Positions 9,780 through 17,701 of a DNA stretch of 18,594 nt are shown piece after piece. The DNA lies in contig DCNF01000059.1 of the NCBI GenBank assembly GCA_002322035.1, forward strand, positions 20,834 to 39,427, written 5' to 3'. Numbering within the stretch: the stretch's first letter is position 1; the number at the start of each line of letters is the position of its first letter. Under the pieces are notes generated by a model. That model was not told where the DNA came from. It worked only from the letters and a program-made list of their open reading frames with translations, and did no database searches. Both the position numbers and the translations under genes were made by a program. The DNA is from Geobacter sp. UBA1603 (GTDB lineage: Bacteria > Desulfobacterota > Desulfuromonadia > Geobacterales > Pseudopelobacteraceae).

Positions 9780-10625
9780 ATGAACAAGGAACTTGAAACG
9801 CTGATCATGACTGCCAGCGACCTGCCGACCATCCCGGTGGTTGCCACCAAAGTCATGCAGCTGATTGAAAGTGAAAGTGCAACTGCCGAGGAGTTGGCCC
9901 GCGTAGTTGCCTCCGACCCGGCGGTGGCTGCACGGGTGCTGAAAATTTCAAACTCCTCGTTTTACGGCTGCCAGCGGCAGATCCAGACGCTTTCCCACGC
10001 CATCATGGTGCTTGGTTTCAGTACCCTGAAGAGCCTGGTGGTGGCCGCCTCGGTCAAGCAGGTCTACAAACCCTACGGCCTGACCGAAAAGATGCTCTGG
10101 GAGCACTCCTTCGGCGCCGGACTGGCCGCCCGGATCATTGCCAAGTCAACCCGGGTCGTCAACGAGGAAGAGGCGTTCCTTGGGGGGCTGTTCCACGATA
10201 TCGGCAAAATAATCATGAATACCATGGACAGTCAGCAGTTTCAGACTGTCATGCAGATCTGTTTCAACGAGGGAGTTGCGTTTACCGAGGCCGAGCATCA
10301 GGTCTATCCCTACAGTCACAGTGAAGTCGGCGCCCTCGTCATCAAAAAGTGGAATTTCCCTGAAATTCTGATGCACGCCGTTGCCCGGCACCACAGCCTC
10401 GAGTTTCCTGAAAACGAAGACCCGTACCAGATCCGGCTGGCCTGCGTAGTTGGATTGGCCAATATGTTCTGCCACAGTGTCGGTGTTGGCGTCCGCGAAC
10501 CGGAAGAGCAGGAACTGCACAATTCGCTTCCTGCCACCCTGCTCAAGCTTGAGCAGGGGCGAATCCAGTCTCTGCTTGAAACATTCTCTGAGGCGTATGA
10601 GCGAGATAAAAGCTTTTTCGCCTGA
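9780..10625 (+). CDS. HDOD-domain signalling protein
   Basis: The protein is 281 residues. The ATG at 9780 is chosen over an in-frame ATG at 9705 because AAGGGG sits 7 nt before it and MNKELETLIMTASDLPTIPVV is a typical HDOD opening; the longer form would add 25 unlikely residues. HDOD is a non-canonical HD phosphohydrolase relative common in Proteobacteria with rich signalling networks, usually thought to be regulatory. The sequence shows ASDPAVAARVLKISNSSFYG (residues 44-63), WEHSFGAG (His109), GLFHDIGK (His139-Asp140), His180 and His204-His205. Much of the HD metal shell is kept, but the last Asp is replaced by Asn in GLANMF. It stands alone, without receiver, GGDEF or kinase domain. Ligand and output are unknown. 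Confidence 0.92.
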   Translation: MNKELETLIMTASDLPTIPVVATKVMQLIESESATAEELARVVASDPAVAARVLKISNSSFYGCQRQIQTLSHAIMVLGFSTLKSLVVAASVKQVYKPYGLTEKMLWEHSFGAGLAARIIAKSTRVVNEEEAFLGGLFHDIGKIIMNTMDSQQFQTVMQICFNEGVAFTEAEHQVYPYSHSEVGALVIKKWNFPEILMHAVARHHSLEFPENEDPYQIRLACVVGLANMFCHSVGVGVREPEEQELHNSLPATLLKLEQGRIQSLLETFSEAYERDKSFFA

Positions 10626-10628
10626 CGG

Positions 10629-10835
10629 CTAGAGTTCCTCGTCCAGATATTCAAGAATCGAGCGGCGTTTTTTTCCTGACGACCGCTCCCGCGCCTCGCC
10701 GGAAATTTCAACATAGTCACCTCCCTGATTGTCCTGCTGCGCGGGATCGGTGCCCTGCTGACGGGGAACCCCGCCCCGGGGCGGATTTCGCCGTTTCCCC
10801 GCAATTCCGGTCAGTCCATCAATCTGGTCAACCAT
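10629..10835 (-). CDS. Small uncharacterised protein, 68 residues
   Basis: This short gene lies between the HDOD gene and def, on the opposite strand. The chosen ATG (10835) gives MVDQIDGLTG and is preceded by GGGGAGGG at proper spacing. An adjacent ATG at 10838 is too close to that site, and the frame's longer extension to 11006 runs through the def promoter and def start. The product is hydrophilic: a Pro/Arg/Gln-rich N-terminal half, then DYVEISGEARERSSGKKRRS and an acidic end (LEYLDEEL). The VEIS-EAR segment recalls a short motif in FlgM-like proteins, but length and context do not support that assignment. Function is unknown. Its stop is 3 bp from the convergent HDOD stop. Confidence 0.6.
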   Translation of the reverse strand: MVDQIDGLTGIAGKRRNPPRGGVPRQQGTDPAQQDNQGGDYVEISGEARERSSGKKRRSILEYLDEEL

Positions 10836-10872
10836 CATTACCCTCCCCGGCGTCTCCTGTCGCAGATCCAAA

Positions 10873-10901
10873 TTGATTTTTGATACCCGAAGCACTATAG
10901 T
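10873..10901 (+). promoter_or_regulatory. Sigma70-type promoter for def-fmt-DUF116
   Basis: TTGATT (10873-10878) and TATAGT (10896-10901) are separated by 17 nt. The predicted start near 10908 leaves a leader of about 35 nt before the def ATG at 10943. It lies in the gap between def and the divergent small gene. Confidence 0.6.
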
Positions 10902-10942
10902 TACATAGTACGTTGCAATCCTTAACCGTCCCAAGGACCGAC

Positions 10943-11446
10943 ATGATTCGCACCATTCTGACCTATCCGGATCCGGAACTGAAAAAGAAATCCGCAGCAG
11001 TAACAATCATAACTGACCAGACTCGCGAGCTTGCCCGCGACATGGCCGAAACCATGTATGCTGCCCCGGGGGTTGGCCTGGCGGCCCCGCAGATCGGCGT
11101 ACACCAGCGGGTAATCGTCATCGATGTATCCGGAAAAGATGAGCCGCCCGAGTTGATTACAGCCATTAATCCGGTTGTCGTACACGCCGAAGGCGAGGCC
11201 TATGATGAGGAGGGGTGCCTTTCGGTCCCCTCATACGCGGCCAACGTCAGGCGCCATGCCCGGGTGGTGGTCAAGGGGGTCGATCTGGCCGGCAACGAGC
11301 AGACCTGGAAAGCCGACGGGCTCTTGGCGATCGCCTTTCAGCACGAAATCGATCACCTGGATGGGATCCTGTTCGTCGACCATCTCTCGCCGCTCAAGCG
11401 CGACCTGTTCCGGAGAAAATTCAAAAAGACGGCGGAAGACCGCTGA
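10943..11446 (+). CDS. def: Peptide deformylase
   Basis: The enzyme removes the formyl group from the initiator methionine of nascent proteins at the ribosome, using a metal ion (usually iron). The 167 residues match the family. All three motifs are present: GVGLAAPQIG (43-52), EEGCLSVP (metal-ligand Cys92) and QHEIDH (His134, Glu135, His138). The ATG at 10943 is chosen over an in-frame ATG at 10913 because AAGG lies 6 nt before it and MIRTILTYPDPEL is the family's usual N-terminus. The earlier ATG is also too close to the predicted transcription start. The stop TGA shares its A with the fmt start, so the pair is translationally coupled. Confidence 0.97.
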   Translation: MIRTILTYPDPELKKKSAAVTIITDQTRELARDMAETMYAAPGVGLAAPQIGVHQRVIVIDVSGKDEPPELITAINPVVVHAEGEAYDEEGCLSVPSYAANVRRHARVVVKGVDLAGNEQTWKADGLLAIAFQHEIDHLDGILFVDHLSPLKRDLFRRKFKKTAEDR

Positions 11447-12405
11447 TGGGCAGGTTACGAACCATCTTCATGGGCACCCCGGCATTTGCCTGCCCGACGC
11501 TGGAGACGCTGCTCGGGCGGGGAGATCAGGTGCTGGCGGTTTTCACCCAGCCGGACCGGCCGAAGGGGCGTGGCCAGAAGCTGATGCCGCCGCCGGTCAA
11601 GGAACTGGCCCTGCGTTTCGGACTTCCGGTTTATCAGCCTCCCAAGGTTCGCGAACCGGCCGTCATCGACCAGATCCGCGCCATCAACCCCGATCTGATC
11701 GTGGTTGTCGCCTTTGGCCAGATCCTGCCCCAGGTGCTCTTGGATATTCCCCGCTACGGATGCATCAACGTCCATGCCTCGCTGCTTCCCCGTTACCGCG
11801 GAGCTGCGCCACTGAACTGGTGCATCATCAACGGAGAGAACGAAACCGGCGTTACCACCATGCTGATGGACGCGGGGCTTGATACCGGCCCGATGCTGCT
11901 GAAATGCGCCACGCCAATCGGTGCGCAGGAAGATGTTGCAGCACTCCATGACCGGATGTCGGTCATGGGCGCCGAACTGCTTGATGAGACGGTTCAGCGC
12001 CTGATCGCCGGGACACTGGTCCCCCAGCCGCAGGATGACTCATTGAGCTGCTATGCCCCGCTCCTGAAGAAGGAACATGGCCTGATCGACTGGAACAGAG
12101 ACGCCGTGTCAATCAACAACCAGATCCGGGGGCTGTCGGTCTGGCCGGTTGCCAGCACTTCCCTGGACGGGCAGGTTGTCAAGATCTACCGTGCGCGGAC
12201 CGGCGCAGCACACGGCCGGCCCGGCACAATTCTTTCTACCGGCCGGGCGGGGATCGAGGTCGCCTGCGGCACCGGCAGCCTGGTGATTGAAGAATTGCAG
12301 CTGACCGGGAAAAAAAGGCTCGATGCCGCCAGCTTTCTAGCCGGCCATCCGCTTGCAACGGGGGCGGTCTTTGAAACGCTGCACGTTGAAGGGAAAACTC
12401 CATGA
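11446..12405 (+). CDS. fmt: Methionyl-tRNA formyltransferase
   Basis: The enzyme transfers formyl from 10-formyl-tetrahydrofolate to Met-tRNA(fMet) for initiation, the counterpart of def. The 319 residues match the usual length. The N-terminal Rossmann-like formyltransferase domain carries FMGTPAFA, then NVHASLLPRYRGAAP (catalytic Asn108 and His110) and MDAGLDTGPM (Asp146). The C-terminal OB-fold domain follows from about residue 205. The ATG at 11446 overlaps the def stop (TGATG) and gives the standard MGRLRTIFMGTPAF opening; the frame is open further upstream but that lies inside def. The stop overlaps the next start (ATGA). Confidence 0.97.
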   Translation: MGRLRTIFMGTPAFACPTLETLLGRGDQVLAVFTQPDRPKGRGQKLMPPPVKELALRFGLPVYQPPKVREPAVIDQIRAINPDLIVVVAFGQILPQVLLDIPRYGCINVHASLLPRYRGAAPLNWCIINGENETGVTTMLMDAGLDTGPMLLKCATPIGAQEDVAALHDRMSVMGAELLDETVQRLIAGTLVPQPQDDSLSCYAPLLKKEHGLIDWNRDAVSINNQIRGLSVWPVASTSLDGQVVKIYRARTGAAHGRPGTILSTGRAGIEVACGTGSLVIEELQLTGKKRLDAASFLAGHPLATGAVFETLHVEGKTP

Positions 12406-13202
12406 GCGCCGCTCTGCAGGACAAAACCGCTCCGCCCCGCAAGCGTTTGTTCATCTCGCTGATGGGGATTACCTGCCTGATCCTGGTCGGGGCAATCTTT
12501 CTGGTCTGGTGGATTCCCAACCGCGGCCTGGCGAATATTCACCCCAATCTGCCGCATGTTGTCGGCATCGTCATGGCGGTGCTGTCCGGTATTGCCATCC
12601 TCGGCACCGGCCTGCTGGTGCTGACCACGGCGCTTGGCAAGGATATCCTTTTCACACGCTTCATGCGCCTGGTGGTAATAAAATTCCTGCTGCCGGTGAT
12701 CGAGATGGTGGGGCGGCTGGCCGGTCTTGACAAGGACAAGATCCGTCAGTCCTTCATCGCCATGAACAACAGCCTGGTGGTCTCCCAGCGCCAGAAAATC
12801 AGCCCCGACCGGATTCTGGTCCTTCTCCCCCATTGCATCCAGTTATTTGACTGCGAGATAAAAGTGACCGGAGACATCAATAAATGTGTGCTCTGTGGGC
12901 GCTGCGACATCAAGGGGCTGGTGGAGATCGGCCGCAAGTACGGCATCGACATCTCCGTTGCCACCGGCGGCACCCTGGCCCGCAAGGTTATCGTCGAAAA
13001 ACGGCCCAAACTGGTGCTGGCGGTGGCCTGCGAACGGGACCTTACGTCAGGCATCAAGGACTGCTACCCACTGCCGGTGATCGGCATCCTCAACGAACGC
13101 CCCCACGGCCCCTGCTTCAACACACTGGTTGACTGCGCCAAGATCGACGAGGCCTTGAGCCAGGTGCTGCTCATACCTTCACCAGATGCTGCCCGAAACT
13201 AG
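12402..13202 (+). CDS. DUF116-family membrane protein with cysteine cluster
   Basis: The 266-residue protein has two N-terminal membrane segments (about 16-38 and 52-78) and a cytoplasmic-looking domain of the DUF116 type. This domain is cysteine-rich: Cys145 (LLPHC), Cys151, the CVLCGRC cluster (162-168), Cys210, Cys221 and Cys238. These positions suggest a metal or [4Fe-4S] site, by inference. The Rossmann-like segments (ISVATGGTLARKVI, KLVLAVACERDL) are typical of the family as I recall it. Biochemical function is unknown. The ATG overlaps the fmt stop by 4 bases (ATGA), and GAAGGG precedes it, so it is cotranslated with def and fmt. Its TAG stop lies in a CTAG palindrome that also forms the stop of the convergent selenoprotein gene. 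Confidence 0.88.
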   Translation: MSAALQDKTAPPRKRLFISLMGITCLILVGAIFLVWWIPNRGLANIHPNLPHVVGIVMAVLSGIAILGTGLLVLTTALGKDILFTRFMRLVVIKFLLPVIEMVGRLAGLDKDKIRQSFIAMNNSLVVSQRQKISPDRILVLLPHCIQLFDCEIKVTGDINKCVLCGRCDIKGLVEIGRKYGIDISVATGGTLARKVIVEKRPKLVLAVACERDLTSGIKDCYPLPVIGILNERPHGPCFNTLVDCAKIDEALSQVLLIPSPDAARN

Positions 13203-13447
13203 CCCATTTCCTCCAGCATGTTCAGCGCGAAATTCTTGGCCCGGCCCGAGGGGGCGATCACGCCGTAGGCGATCGCCTCACGCAGTTCCGCTTCAGTTGC
13301 CCCCGCCTCCTTCGCGACCGCGAAGTGCTTCTTCAGTCAGGTGGGGCAGCCGGTGACGATAGCACAGGCGACCCGGATCAGCTCACGGGTCTTGACATCC
13401 AATACCTCTTCGTACTCGTAGTCCAGAATCTTCTTTGTGATCTTCAC
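13199..13447 (-). CDS. AhpD/CMD-like small protein with in-frame TGA: predicted selenoprotein (CPTU)
   Basis: This gene is found only by reading through a TGA. From GTG at 13447 the frame gives 36 sense codons (MKITKKILDYEYEEVLD...), TGA at 13339-13337, then 45 more codons to TAG. The 82-residue product has the layout of the AhpD/carboxymuconolactone decarboxylase family, with TGCPT-U-LKKHF where relatives have CxxCxxxH. The TGA thus falls exactly on the second redox Cys, giving Cys34-Pro-Thr-Sec37. The C-terminal half keeps the family pattern (AKEAGATEAELREAI). CxxC AhpD proteins reduce peroxides or act as disulfide reductants; Sec would make the site more reactive. The start has a strong AGGAG site 5 nt upstream and overlaps the glnE stop (GTGA). 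A SECIS-like hairpin follows the TGA. Alternatives are a point nonsense mutation or a sequencing error; the hairpin and the exact position argue against both. Confidence 0.85.
13310..13339 (-). promoter_or_regulatory. Predicted bacterial SECIS element (UGA plus hairpin)
   Basis: In the mRNA, UGA (13339-13337) is followed by 11 nt and then a perfect 6-bp stem CUUCGC/GCGAAG (13325-13320 with 13315-13310) closing a GGUC tetraloop (13319-13316). Bacterial SECIS elements are hairpins placed directly after the UGA, with a G, commonly GU, in the apical loop read by SelB; the E. coli fdhF loop also contains GGUC. I see no clear bulged U or lower stem, so the match is partial in that respect. Confidence 0.75.
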
Positions 13448-16400
13448 AGCGGCTCCTCCCTCCCCAGTATTCTGTCGTAACAATCCCGTATCTTCCCCGT
13501 ATTTTCGGCATAATCGCTCAACAGCACGGCGCCCGGATTTTTGAGCCTGGTATCGTACCCCAGCCTTCTGGCAAGTTTATCCAGATAGTTTTTCGGTCCG
13601 GACAGGTCATTGACCGAATAGTCATGGATGATCCGCAGGCGGTTTTCCAGCTTGCGCAGGAACTTGTAGCCGGCCAGCAGCGTCTCGGCATCCCCTTCCG
13701 GCACGAGCCCCAGTGAGCAGACCTCCTTGAGGGCGATGATGGTGCTTGTGGTGCGCAGCTCCGGATAGCGGTGCCCATCGCGCAGCTGCAGGTACTGAAC
13801 GGTGAACTCGACGTCCACCATCCCCCCGCGACCGGTCTTGATGTTGTAGCTGCCGTCGCTTTCCTTGGCCAGTTCATTCTCCATGCGCATCCGCAGGCGG
13901 TGAATCTCGCGCCGGCCCGCCTCATCGATGGATGAGCCGAAGACCGTATGGCGGATAACGGCATCAAGCTGCGATGCCAGGCTGTCCTCCCCCAGTACCA
14001 CCCGCGCCTTGGTCAGAGCCTGCCGCTCCCAGATCTGGGCCTCACGGCGGTGATAGTCCAGAAACGACTCCAGCGAGGTGACCAGCGGCCCGGCATTGCC
14101 GGACGGCCGCAATCGGGTGTCGATCTTGTAGACATAGCCTTCGCGGGTCTGCATGGTCAGAACGGAGATCATCTTCTGGGCCAGCTTGGCGAAATACTCG
14201 TGGTTGGAGATCTGCTTTTCGCCGTCGGTCGTGCCGGGATGGTCGTAGACGAAGATAATGTCGAGGTCCGAATGGTAGTTCAGATCCCCCCCACCCAGCT
14301 TGCCCATGCCGATCACCGCCAGGTTTGCCTCGCGCACCTTCCCTTCGAGCGTGCAGGTCGGCCGGCCGAAGCGCTTCAGCTCCTGCGTTGCCAGGTGGCA
14401 GGCGGCTTTGAGGCAGGTCTCCCCCAGCCGGCTCAACTGGGTAGTGATTTCGCTCTGGCCAAGTCTGCCGTGGATGTCATTCAGGCCGATCCGCAGGAAC
14501 TCCTCGTTACGGTAGCGCCGCAGGAGATCGAGCTGCTCCTCGAAGTAGTCGCTCTGCTCCAGCAGCGCGTCGAGCTCAGCCGTCATATCGTCGCAGGATT
14601 TGAGCGGCGAGCTATAGCTGCTCGACACCATGCTGTCGAGCAGTTCGGGATGTCCGATCAGGATCTTGCTCAGGAACTGGGACATGCCGAACAGGGACAC
14701 CAGCAGCTTAAGGGTCTCCCGGTTTTCGGCCAGCAGGGCATAGTAGGACGAGCGGGTGCCGACGATAGCCAGGAAACGCTCCAGGTTGGCAAGGGCCATG
14801 TCCGGGTCGGGTGATTCGAACAGTTCCTGTACCAGCAGCGGGGCGATCTTTTCCAGCAGGCGCCGGCCGCGCTCCGTAAGATTGGCCTTTTCCGGGCCGC
14901 GGCGCAGCGAGAGCAAGTTGTCGTAGGCGCGATCGACATCCTCGAAACGCCGCTCCGCCAGCATATCCTTGACCAGGTCAGGATCAGCCTTGGCATCAAG
15001 GAAAAAATGCACTTCCGGATTGATGTCCTGGGCCAGTTTCTGATCACGGGAGAGAAAAAGGGTGCCGTAAATTTCGGAAACTGCTGAACGATGCCCTTCG
15101 AGGACTTCATGGAAACGCTTCAGGCCATTGGAGCGCAGAAAACCGCAGCGCCGGGAGAGGGCCTGCATTTCGTCCGCCTTGGCCGGCAGGTTGTGGGTCT
15201 GGCGTTCCTGAACCACCTGGATCCGGTGTTCAACCGTCCGCAGAAACCGGTAGGCATCCTTGAGGCGGCCGTGGTCCTGCTCGCTGATCAGGCGGGCAGC
15301 CAACAGGGTGTCAAGCGCCTTGAGCGAGTTACGCTCGCGCAGTTTCGGGTTCTTGCCGGCATAGACCAGCTGAAGGGCCTGAATGAAAAACTCGATTTCG
15401 CGGATACCGCCCCGTCCCAGTTTGAGGTTGCTCTCCCCCTCCATACTGCGGGTCAGCGAAGCATCGATCTTCTGCTTCATCTGTTTCATGTCCTCGATCA
15501 GGTTATAATCGAGGTATTTACGGTAGACAAAGGGCTGCAGCATTTTCAGCAGTTGCTCACCCAGATCAAGCGATCCGGCCACCGGACGGGCTTTAAGCAT
15601 AGCGGTCCGCTCCCAGGACTGGCCCCATGACTCGTAGTAGATTTCGGCCGAGCGCAGGGAAACGGCCATGTCCCCCGATTTCCCCTCGGGCCTCAGCCCC
15701 ACATCGACCCGGAAAACGAACCCGTCCTCGGTTATCTGGGAAAGGGCCTTGCTGATCATCTCTCCCAGTTTGTTGAAAAAGGAGTGCAGGGAAATAACCC
15801 CCTTGCGGTCGCCTGTTGCCGTCAGAATCCCGGTTGTTTCCCCTTTGTCCGACTCATAGAAGTAGATGATGTCGATGTCAGAAGAAAAGTTAAGCTCGCA
15901 GCCGCCTAATTTGCCCATGCCGATCACCGTCATCTCGGCTTCACGATCACCCTGATCCGTACGCATCATCGGTCGGCCGAAGTCACGCTCAAGACTGCGC
16001 CGGCAGACTTCGCAGGCCACCTGCAGAGACACTGCCGCCAGACCGGAAAGCTCGGCCGTAACCTCTTCCAGTGGCGCAAGCCCGTTTAAGTCCCGGACGG
16101 CAATCCTGACAATTTCCTCACGCTTGAAACAGCGCAGCACCTTGAGCAGTGCCGCGAAGTCGGTTTCATCGGTGATCCGGGAGCGCAGTTCCGCCAGCAT
16201 GTCCGCCTCGCCGAATGAGGTGTCAATGCCGTTTTCCAGAAAGAGGCGACGCACCAGGCAGGGGGTCTTGTACATCAGATTAACCAGAAAAGGAGAAGAT
16301 CCGCATACCAGCACCAACTGGGCCAGGCGCTTCTTGCGGACGGATATTTCGGCGCAATCGGCCGGCGGAAGCACCCCGGCCAGGCGTTCGAAAGCGTTCA

Positions 16401-16620
16401 GGGCCATGTCCGGAGAGGGGGTCAGAAGGGCCGTAACCACGATCCGGTGCAGGACGTCAACCGGGAAAAGCGGCTTGATCAGCAGGATGTTGTCGGCAGT
16501 ACGGGCACCATAGACAAAACCATGGGCCTCCAGCGAGGCGGATAGTTCCTGAAGGCGCAGGGCATGGTCGTCCAGCTCCATGATCCTGATAAAGTCCTGG
16601 TATAGGCGCTCCAGATGCAT
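13444..16620 (-). CDS. glnE: Bifunctional glutamine synthetase adenylyltransferase/adenylyl-removing enzyme
   Basis: GlnE adds AMP to, and removes it from, glutamine synthetase in response to PII and glutamine, so it sets ammonia assimilation. The protein is 1058 residues, somewhat longer than the E. coli enzyme (~946). Two nucleotidyltransferase domains are visible: the N-terminal deadenylylating domain with GKLGGCELNFSSDID (236-250) and the C-terminal adenylylating domain with GKLGGGDLNYHSDLD (773-787). Each is followed by its helical domain with the GRGG(I/M)-(R/V)-(E/D) signature. Both acidic catalytic pairs are intact. The ATG starts 1 nt after the mtnA stop, with AGGG inside mtnA as ribosome site. 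The TGA stop overlaps the GTG of the predicted selenoprotein, so the three genes form one operon. No glnA or glnB lies in the window. Confidence 0.97.
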   Translation of the reverse strand: MHLERLYQDFIRIMELDDHALRLQELSASLEAHGFVYGARTADNILLIKPLFPVDVLHRIVVTALLTPSPDMALNAFERLAGVLPPADCAEISVRKKRLAQLVLVCGSSPFLVNLMYKTPCLVRRLFLENGIDTSFGEADMLAELRSRITDETDFAALLKVLRCFKREEIVRIAVRDLNGLAPLEEVTAELSGLAAVSLQVACEVCRRSLERDFGRPMMRTDQGDREAEMTVIGMGKLGGCELNFSSDIDIIYFYESDKGETTGILTATGDRKGVISLHSFFNKLGEMISKALSQITEDGFVFRVDVGLRPEGKSGDMAVSLRSAEIYYESWGQSWERTAMLKARPVAGSLDLGEQLLKMLQPFVYRKYLDYNLIEDMKQMKQKIDASLTRSMEGESNLKLGRGGIREIEFFIQALQLVYAGKNPKLRERNSLKALDTLLAARLISEQDHGRLKDAYRFLRTVEHRIQVVQERQTHNLPAKADEMQALSRRCGFLRSNGLKRFHEVLEGHRSAVSEIYGTLFLSRDQKLAQDINPEVHFFLDAKADPDLVKDMLAERRFEDVDRAYDNLLSLRRGPEKANLTERGRRLLEKIAPLLVQELFESPDPDMALANLERFLAIVGTRSSYYALLAENRETLKLLVSLFGMSQFLSKILIGHPELLDSMVSSSYSSPLKSCDDMTAELDALLEQSDYFEEQLDLLRRYRNEEFLRIGLNDIHGRLGQSEITTQLSRLGETCLKAACHLATQELKRFGRPTCTLEGKVREANLAVIGMGKLGGGDLNYHSDLDIIFVYDHPGTTDGEKQISNHEYFAKLAQKMISVLTMQTREGYVYKIDTRLRPSGNAGPLVTSLESFLDYHRREAQIWERQALTKARVVLGEDSLASQLDAVIRHTVFGSSIDEAGRREIHRLRMRMENELAKESDGSYNIKTGRGGMVDVEFTVQYLQLRDGHRYPELRTTSTIIALKEVCSLGLVPEGDAETLLAGYKFLRKLENRLRIIHDYSVNDLSGPKNYLDKLARRLGYDTRLKNPGAVLLSDYAENTGKIRDCYDRILGREEPL

Positions 16621-16621
16621 A

Positions 16622-17662
16622 TCAGCGCCCTGATACCGAACGCAGGCCGGAAAGGAAATCGCCTTTGACGATGCCGTTTTCGGTGATTATGGCGCTGATG
16701 TAGCGGGCCGGAGTTACATCAAACGATGGGTTTCGGACACGCACTCCCTCGGGGGCGATGGCAGTACCGCGCAGATGGGTCACCTCGCTGGCCGGGCGCT
16801 CCTCGATCGGGATTTTACTGCCGTCGGAAAGCGACAGATCAAGGGTCGAAACCGGCGCAGCGACGTAGAAAGGGATCCCGTTTTCCCGCGCCAGGACTGC
16901 GACAGAATACGTCCCAATCTTGTTGGCGGTGTCGCCATTGGCGGCGATCCGGTCGGCCCCCACCACGCAGCAGGTTATCTCGCCCCGGCTCATGAAAAAC
17001 CCGGCCATGTTGTCCGATATCAGCGTCACCGGGATATCATCCTTGATCAGCTCCCAGGCGGTCAGGCGGGCACCCTGCAGCCAGGGGCGGGTCTCGTCGG
17101 CAAACACACTGATATTCTTGCCCGCCTCATGGGCGGCCCGGATGACACCCAGGGCGGTGCCATAGCCGGCTGTGGCAAGCCCGCCGGCATTGCAATGGGT
17201 TAAGACCGTTGCCCCTTCGGGGATCAGGGTGGCGCCCCACTTGCCGATATTCCGGCAGATGGTCAGGTCCTCCTGCTCGATCCGGATCGCTTCCTTTTTC
17301 AGGCATTCACGGATCTTGTCCAGCTTTTTGTCCCGGGCGGCCTGGGCCACCCTCTTCATCCGCTCGATCGCCCAGAACAGGTTGACCGCCGTCGGCCGGG
17401 TACGGGCCATAACGTCGCAGACATTCTCGAGCTGACGGAAAAATGATTCGTGGGTATCAGCAATTATGTTCCGGGCACCAAGCGCGATTCCCATGGCGGC
17501 TGCGACACCGATGGCAGGAGCCCCGCGGATCACCATGCCCCGTATGGCCTCGGCGACATCCTTGAAATCATGGTAGGTGTTGTAGACTTCCTCGCCCGGC
17601 AGGCGGGTCTGGTCAATCATGATCACGGCATCATCGCGCCATTCGATAGTGCGGAAGGACAT
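16622..17662 (-). CDS. mtnA: Methylthioribose-1-phosphate isomerase
   Basis: MtnA converts methylthioribose-1-phosphate to methylthioribulose-1-phosphate in methionine salvage and belongs to the eIF2B-alpha/beta/delta-like family. The 346 residues match the family length. Visible are [13 protein letters not shown] (46-58), [18 protein letters not shown] (catalytic Cys157), [17 protein letters not shown] (189-205), DNMAGFFM (217-224) and [18 protein letters not shown] (catalytic Asp237). Both catalytic residues identify MtnA rather than ribose-1,5-bisphosphate isomerase or an eIF2B homologue. The ATG at 17662 has GGGGG 7 nt upstream. No other salvage gene is in the window, and no riboswitch-like leader is evident. 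It is first in the mtnA-glnE-selenoprotein operon. Confidence 0.96.
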   Translation of the reverse strand: MSFRTIEWRDDAVIMIDQTRLPGEEVYNTYHDFKDVAEAIRGMVIRGAPAIGVAAAMGIALGARNIIADTHESFFRQLENVCDVMARTRPTAVNLFWAIERMKRVAQAARDKKLDKIRECLKKEAIRIEQEDLTICRNIGKWGATLIPEGATVLTHCNAGGLATAGYGTALGVIRAAHEAGKNISVFADETRPWLQGARLTAWELIKDDIPVTLISDNMAGFFMSRGEITCCVVGADRIAANGDTANKIGTYSVAVLARENGIPFYVAAPVSTLDLSLSDGSKIPIEERPASEVTHLRGTAIAPEGVRVRNPSFDVTPARYISAIITENGIVKGDFLSGLRSVSGR

Positions 17663-17701
17663 ATTCGAGCCCCCGGAAGGAATAAAGTCTGATGGGTGAT
17701 C

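Noticed and set aside
11215..11445. Upstream extension of the fmt frame
   Set aside because: It would lie wholly inside def, and the family N-terminus MGRLRTIFMGTPAF begins exactly at the ATG overlapping the def stop.
13337..13339. TGA as an ordinary nonsense mutation making the AhpD-like gene a pseudogene
   Set aside because: The TGA is exactly at the redox Cys position, the frame is otherwise intact with good start and stop, and a GGUC-loop hairpin follows. Not formally excluded without homologue comparison.
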